A stretch of 8,550 nt of DNA from an uncultured Lachnospiraceae bacterium (GTDB taxonomy: Bacteria > Bacillota > Clostridia > Lachnospirales > Lachnospiraceae). Positions within the stretch are counted from its first letter, which is position 1. Every line of letters begins with the position of its first letter. Under the pieces are notes generated by a model, which saw only the letters and a program-made list of their open reading frames with translations, did not search any database and was not told the DNA's origin. Shown in pieces: positions 5,684-8,550 of this stretch. The DNA is taken from the NCBI GenBank assembly GCA_902767235.1, contig CACXGR010000269.1, forward strand, positions 1-8,550. The letters are read 5' to 3'. A program made the translations under genes and the position numbers.

Positions 5684-7246
5684 ATGGCACTGCTGAAAAG
5701 ATCGCGCAAAGGCATCCGCAAGAGGCCTTCTGCCGCACAAAAGAAAAATAGTAAAAAAGCCGGCACAGCTTTACCGGCAAGAAAAGCGCAGCCGGTGCAG
5801 GTGAGTGCGGACAAGGTCCTGCACTTTTTCAGGGAGATCGCGGCGATCCCACACGGGTCGGGACATACAAAAGAGATCAGCGATTATCTGGCACAGTTTG
5901 CCCGGGAGAGGGGACTGTCCTGCGTGCAGGACGAGTATGACAATCTGATCATCGCCAAAGAGGCCTCTCCGGGCTGCGAAAAGGCCGACCCCATTGCACT
6001 GCAGGGACATATCGATATGGTGCTCGCCAAGAGACCGGACAAGGATATGGATATGCTCACCGAGGCGGTCACCGTCGTCGAGGACGGGGACTGGATCCAT
6101 GCGGACGGGACGACCCTGGGCGCGGACAACGGCATAGCGGTCGCGATGATGATGGCCGCGCTGGACGATGATTCGATCAGGCACCCTTATCTGGAGTGCA
6201 TCTTCACTTCCGACGAGGAGATCGGACTGGTGGGCGCTTCCCACATCGACCTGTCCGGACTCAAAAGCCGGAGGCTGGTCAATCTTGATTCCGAGACGGA
6301 GGGCGTCTTCTGCGCGGGCTGTGCAGGCGGCGGAGAGGTCATATGCGAAATGCCTCTTAAGAAAAAATACAAGGGCGGGCGATGCGCATGCATCAGCCTG
6401 ACCGGGCTCTCGGGCGGACACTCCGGCACGGATATCCATCTGGGAAGGGCCAACGGAAACCGCCTTATGGCGCGGGCACTGTACAGCCTTTACAAAGCGT
6501 ACCCCTTCCGGCTGGTGTCCGTTGACGGCGGGGACGCGGACAATGCGATCCCGGCCCACGCCTTTGCCAAAATACAGTTTTCCGCCCACATCGACACTGA
6601 AAGTGTGGAGGATTTCTTTGCGGAGAACGCGGACGAGCTGAAAGCGGAGTTTTGCTTTACGGATCCCGGAATGACGTGGAGCATGGAGTGGGAGCCGGCC
6701 TCCAAAGAGAAGGTCATCTCCAAAAAAACGACCCTCCGGCTGCTCCGGTTCCTGATGGCGCTGCCCACCGGCGTGACGCATGTGAACGGTGAGCTGAATG
6801 GCCTTCCGCAGACTTCGCTGAACCTTGGGATCGTGCGCACCGATGAAGAGGTTCTGCAGACCGTATTTATGGTAAGGAGCGGACTCAACTCGCAGGCGGC
6901 GCATATTGCCGACAGGCTGGTCTGCATCGCCGAGGGCTTCGGCGCAAGAGCGCTGGTCAAGCCCTTCTACCCCGCGTGGGAGTACAGAGCGGACTCTCCC
7001 CTGAGGGATCTGTGCGTGAGCACTTACAAAAAGACAGCGGGAAGGGAGCCGGCCGTGGAAGTGATCCATGCGGGCCTGGAGTGCGGTATCCTGTCCGGCA
7101 AAGTTCCGGATCTCGACTGTATATCCATAGGACCTGATCTGGAAAACGTCCACACCGTGAACGAGAGGATGAGCATTTCCTCGACGCAGAACGTATGGAA
7201 CTTTATACTTGCATTACTGGAGGAGGCCGCGCAGGAGGCGGAGTAA
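5684..7246 (+). CDS. pepD: Aminoacyl-histidine dipeptidase, PepD-type M20 metallopeptidase, with basic N-terminal tail
   Basis: PepD enzymes are cytoplasmic di-zinc exopeptidases that cleave Xaa-His (carnosine-like) and other dipeptides. The 520-residue product has the full M20C ligand set: H109 in QGHIDMV with catalytic D111, bridging D148 in LGADNGIA, general base E178 and ligand E179 in TSDEEIG, D202 in NLDSETEG, and H490 in ENVHTVNER. As I recall the ligand numbering of Vibrio PepD (80, 119, 150, 173, 461), every residue is shifted by exactly 29. The catalytic body is therefore colinear and the extra length lies at the N-terminus. GLSGGHSG (241-248) marks the lid/dimerisation domain. Residues 1-38 are rich in Lys/Arg (KRSRKGIRKR, KKNSKK), with no signal peptide or Tat motif. 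AAGGAG at 5666-5671 is 12 bases from ATG 5684, rather far. The only later in-frame option considered, GTG 5801, has no ribosome site. Substrate range is inferred from the family. Confidence 0.93.
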   Translation: MALLKRSRKGIRKRPSAAQKKNSKKAGTALPARKAQPVQVSADKVLHFFREIAAIPHGSGHTKEISDYLAQFARERGLSCVQDEYDNLIIAKEASPGCEKADPIALQGHIDMVLAKRPDKDMDMLTEAVTVVEDGDWIHADGTTLGADNGIAVAMMMAALDDDSIRHPYLECIFTSDEEIGLVGASHIDLSGLKSRRLVNLDSETEGVFCAGCAGGGEVICEMPLKKKYKGGRCACISLTGLSGGHSGTDIHLGRANGNRLMARALYSLYKAYPFRLVSVDGGDADNAIPAHAFAKIQFSAHIDTESVEDFFAENADELKAEFCFTDPGMTWSMEWEPASKEKVISKKTTLRLLRFLMALPTGVTHVNGELNGLPQTSLNLGIVRTDEEVLQTVFMVRSGLNSQAAHIADRLVCIAEGFGARALVKPFYPAWEYRADSPLRDLCVSTYKKTAGREPAVEVIHAGLECGILSGKVPDLDCISIGPDLENVHTVNERMSISSTQNVWNFILALLEEAAQEAE

Positions 7247-7251
7247 AGGAT

Positions 7252-7920
7252 ATGCCGCAGATTTCAGGTGACTGGCTGCCCGCCGTGAAGGCGGAATTCG
7301 CCAAACCCTATTACAGGGATCTCTATCGCTTTGTCCGAAAGGAATATGCGGAGCACACCGTATACCCGCCGGCGGATCAGATCTTCAATGCGCTTCATCT
7401 GACGCCGCTGGGCAAAGTGAAGGTGGTGATCCTGGGACAGGATCCCTATCACAACGTGCACCAGGCGCACGGCCTGTGCTTTTCGGTACCGGAGGACCAG
7501 AAAGATATACCGCCTTCTTTGATCAACATCTACCGGGAACTGCACGACGATGTGGGATGCAGAATGCCGCAGACGGGATGTCTCACCAAGTGGGCGGAGC
7601 AGGGTGTCCTTTTGCTCAACACGGTGCTGACCGTGCGCGCCCATCAGGCCAACTCCCACAAGGGACACGGCTGGGAGCAGTTTACCGATGCGATCATTCA
7701 GGCAGTGGAGGAGCAGGACCGGCCGATCGTATATATGCTGTGGGGTACGCCGGCCCAGAGCAAGGCGGTCATGGTGACCAATCCGCGCCATCTGGTGCTG
7801 AAGGCGCCGCATCCGAGCCCTTTGTCCGCATACAGAGGATTTTTCGGCTGCAGACATTTCAGCCAGTGCAATGAATTTTTGGAAGCACACGGTGAGACGC
7901 CTGTCGACTGGCAGCTCTGA
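7252..7920 (+). CDS. ung: Uracil-DNA glycosylase, family 1
   Basis: Ung removes uracil from DNA, produced by cytosine deamination or dUMP misincorporation, and starts base excision repair. The 222-residue product has all family 1 motifs: the water-activating loop GQDPYH (62-67) with catalytic D64 and Y66 blocking thymine, F77 stacking on uracil, N123 for uracil recognition in LLLNTVLTVR, and the DNA-intercalation loop HPSPLSAYRGFFG with H187 and L191. These numbers coincide with those of E. coli Ung, which supports ATG 7252 as the start. The frame is open upstream to 7195, but that region is the end of the dipeptidase gene. Only 5 bases separate the two genes. GGAG at 7240-7243, 8 bases before ATG, and AGGAGG at 7233-7238 lie inside the preceding gene, so translation is probably coupled. 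No functional link to the neighbours is evident. Confidence 0.97.
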   Translation: MPQISGDWLPAVKAEFAKPYYRDLYRFVRKEYAEHTVYPPADQIFNALHLTPLGKVKVVILGQDPYHNVHQAHGLCFSVPEDQKDIPPSLINIYRELHDDVGCRMPQTGCLTKWAEQGVLLLNTVLTVRAHQANSHKGHGWEQFTDAIIQAVEEQDRPIVYMLWGTPAQSKAVMVTNPRHLVLKAPHPSPLSAYRGFFGCRHFSQCNEFLEAHGETPVDWQL

Positions 7921-7929
7921 CCGGATCAT

Positions 7930-7967
7930 ACCGCCCAGGCGGTTCGAGAAATTGGAGCCCATGCTCC
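7930..7967 (+). other. Two small hairpins between ung and the decarboxylase gene
   Basis: ACCGC at 7930-7934 pairs with GCGGT at 7939-7943 (4-base loop), and GGAGC at 7954-7958 pairs with GCTCC at 7963-7967 (4-base loop). Neither is followed by a U-run, so I do not call an intrinsic terminator. They occupy most of the 64-base gap and could act as mRNA processing or stability elements, or be chance. Confidence 0.25.
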
Positions 7968-7984
7968 GGAAATGAGAGGAGAAC

Positions 7985-8550
7985 ATGAAGAAAGTACCCT
8001 ATATCACCAAAGAGAAAGCAGAAGAGATCGCCGCCACATGGCCGACCCCTTTTTATCTGTATGATGAGAAGGGAATTCGCGAGAACGCGGAGGCTGTCCG
8101 CAAGGCCTTTGCCTGGAATCCCGGGTTCCGTGAGTATTTTGCCGTAAAGGCCACGCCCAATCCCTATATCATGGAGATATTCAACGACTATGACTTCGGA
8201 TTTGACTGCTCATCTCTGGCGGAGCTGATGCTGGCTGAATCTGTGGGCGCAGACGGCGAGCACATCATGTTCTCTTCCAACGATACGCCTGAAGAAGAAT
8301 ATGCCTATGCCGCCAAACTCGGCGCGATCATCAATCTGGACGATATCACGCACATTCCCTTCCTGGAGAAGATTCTGGGCGGAAAGTTTCCCAAGACCAT
8401 GAGCCTGCGCTACAATCCGGGCGGCGTCTTCAGAATGTCCAACGGCATCATGGACAACCCCGGCGACTCCAAGTACGGATTTACCAAGCAGCAGCTCTTT
8501 GAGGGCGTGAGGATCCTCAAGGAGAAGGGGGTTGAGCACTTCGGCATTCA
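7985..8550 (+). CDS. lysA: Diaminopimelate decarboxylase-like PLP enzyme (fold type III), 3'-truncated
   Basis: The likely role is decarboxylation of meso-diaminopimelate to lysine, the last step of lysine synthesis. The gene starts at ATG 7985 and is open to the window end; 188 codons and 2 bases are visible of a family length near 420 residues. The N-terminus shows TPFYLYDEKGIREN (21-34), then FAVKATPNP with the PLP-binding lysine K55, FDCSSLAEL (a variant of the usual SxGEL motif) and SLRYNPGG. DNPGDSKYGFT, a variant of the usual substrate-loop SKFG motif, follows. This pattern fits the DapDC branch of alanine-racemase-like barrels; an ornithine/arginine or carboxynorspermidine decarboxylase is less likely, but the diagnostic C-terminal half (active-site Cys and substrate-specificity helix) lies outside the window. 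AGGAG at 7977-7981 is only 3 bases from ATG, slightly tight. The 64-base gap from ung leaves it open whether it shares the upstream transcript. Confidence 0.82.
   Translation, partial: MKKVPYITKEKAEEIAATWPTPFYLYDEKGIRENAEAVRKAFAWNPGFREYFAVKATPNPYIMEIFNDYDFGFDCSSLAELMLAESVGADGEHIMFSSNDTPEEEYAYAAKLGAIINLDDITHIPFLEKILGGKFPKTMSLRYNPGGVFRMSNGIMDNPGDSKYGFTKQQLFEGVRILKEKGVEHFGI

Noticed and set aside
5674..5751. 25-codon frame starting at ATG 5674, overlapping the start of pepD
   Set aside because: Its ATG is only 2 bases from the Shine-Dalgarno site, which is too close, and it stops in the A-rich tail region. It is probably chance, though a small leader peptide cannot be fully excluded.
5771..7153. 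Long 460-residue open frame on the minus strand opposite pepD
   Set aside because: The plus-strand frame encodes a complete M20 peptidase with every metal ligand. The antisense frame shows no recognisable domain, and long antisense open frames are common opposite GC-rich genes.
7195..7251. Earlier in-frame start for ung inside pepD
   Set aside because: It adds a non-conserved Gly-rich leader, and starting at 7252 makes D64, N123 and H187 coincide with E. coli numbering.
8210..8539. 109-residue minus-strand open frame near the right edge
   Set aside because: It is opposite the decarboxylase-like gene, whose plus-strand frame has clear PLP-enzyme motifs.
1..8550. tRNA, rRNA, CRISPR array, insertion sequence, attachment site or phage gene
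   Set aside because: Both strands were read for cloverleaf-like ends, regularly spaced repeats and transposase or integrase motifs, and nothing supportable was seen. The longest gap between genes is 114 bases.

Overview
This is a gene-dense bacterial chromosome segment with every supported gene on the plus strand. It reads as ordinary core genome: no tRNA, rRNA, CRISPR array, insertion sequence or phage gene was seen. Purine-rich Shine-Dalgarno sites, short gaps between genes, a VanS/PhoR-like two-component pair and the style of the GlgX-type debranching enzyme and DapDC-type decarboxylase all suggest a Bacillota (Clostridia) genome, plausibly Lachnospiraceae-like. Base composition is fairly GC-rich (about 50-60% in the stretches I counted). 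The taxonomic placement is inference.

Layout, left to right: (1) 1-1869, the 3' part of a glycogen debranching enzyme (GH13, GlgX/isoamylase type), cut by the left edge. (2) 1870-1983, a 114-base gap with a candidate extended -10 promoter, a 9-bp hairpin and a strong ribosome binding site. (3) 1984-2658 and 2661-4217, an OmpR-family response regulator and its membrane sensor histidine kinase, 2 bases apart. (4) 4234-4839 and 4880-5641, hisH and hisF, the two subunits of imidazole glycerol phosphate synthase. (5) 5684-7246, a PepD-type M20 aminoacyl-histidine dipeptidase with an unusual basic N-terminal tail. (6) 7252-7920, uracil-DNA glycosylase (ung). (7) 7985 to the right edge, the 5' part of a diaminopimelate-decarboxylase-like PLP enzyme.

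The gaps from the response regulator to ung are 2, 16, 40, 42 and 5 bases, with no U-tailed terminator hairpin between them, so these six genes could share one transcript starting in the 1870-1983 gap. HisH passes glutamine-derived ammonia to HisF, which makes the imidazole ring of histidine plus AICAR. PepD can release free histidine from Xaa-His dipeptides. Synthesis and salvage of histidine therefore sit side by side, although PepD enzymes are broad in specificity and the pairing may be incidental. Ung is a DNA repair enzyme with no obvious link to its neighbours.

No convincing undescribed system was found. The observations most worth checking are the basic tail on PepD, the isolated hisHF-pepD grouping behind a two-component system, hairpins around the translation starts of the two-component genes, and a local low-GC tract inside the kinase gene.
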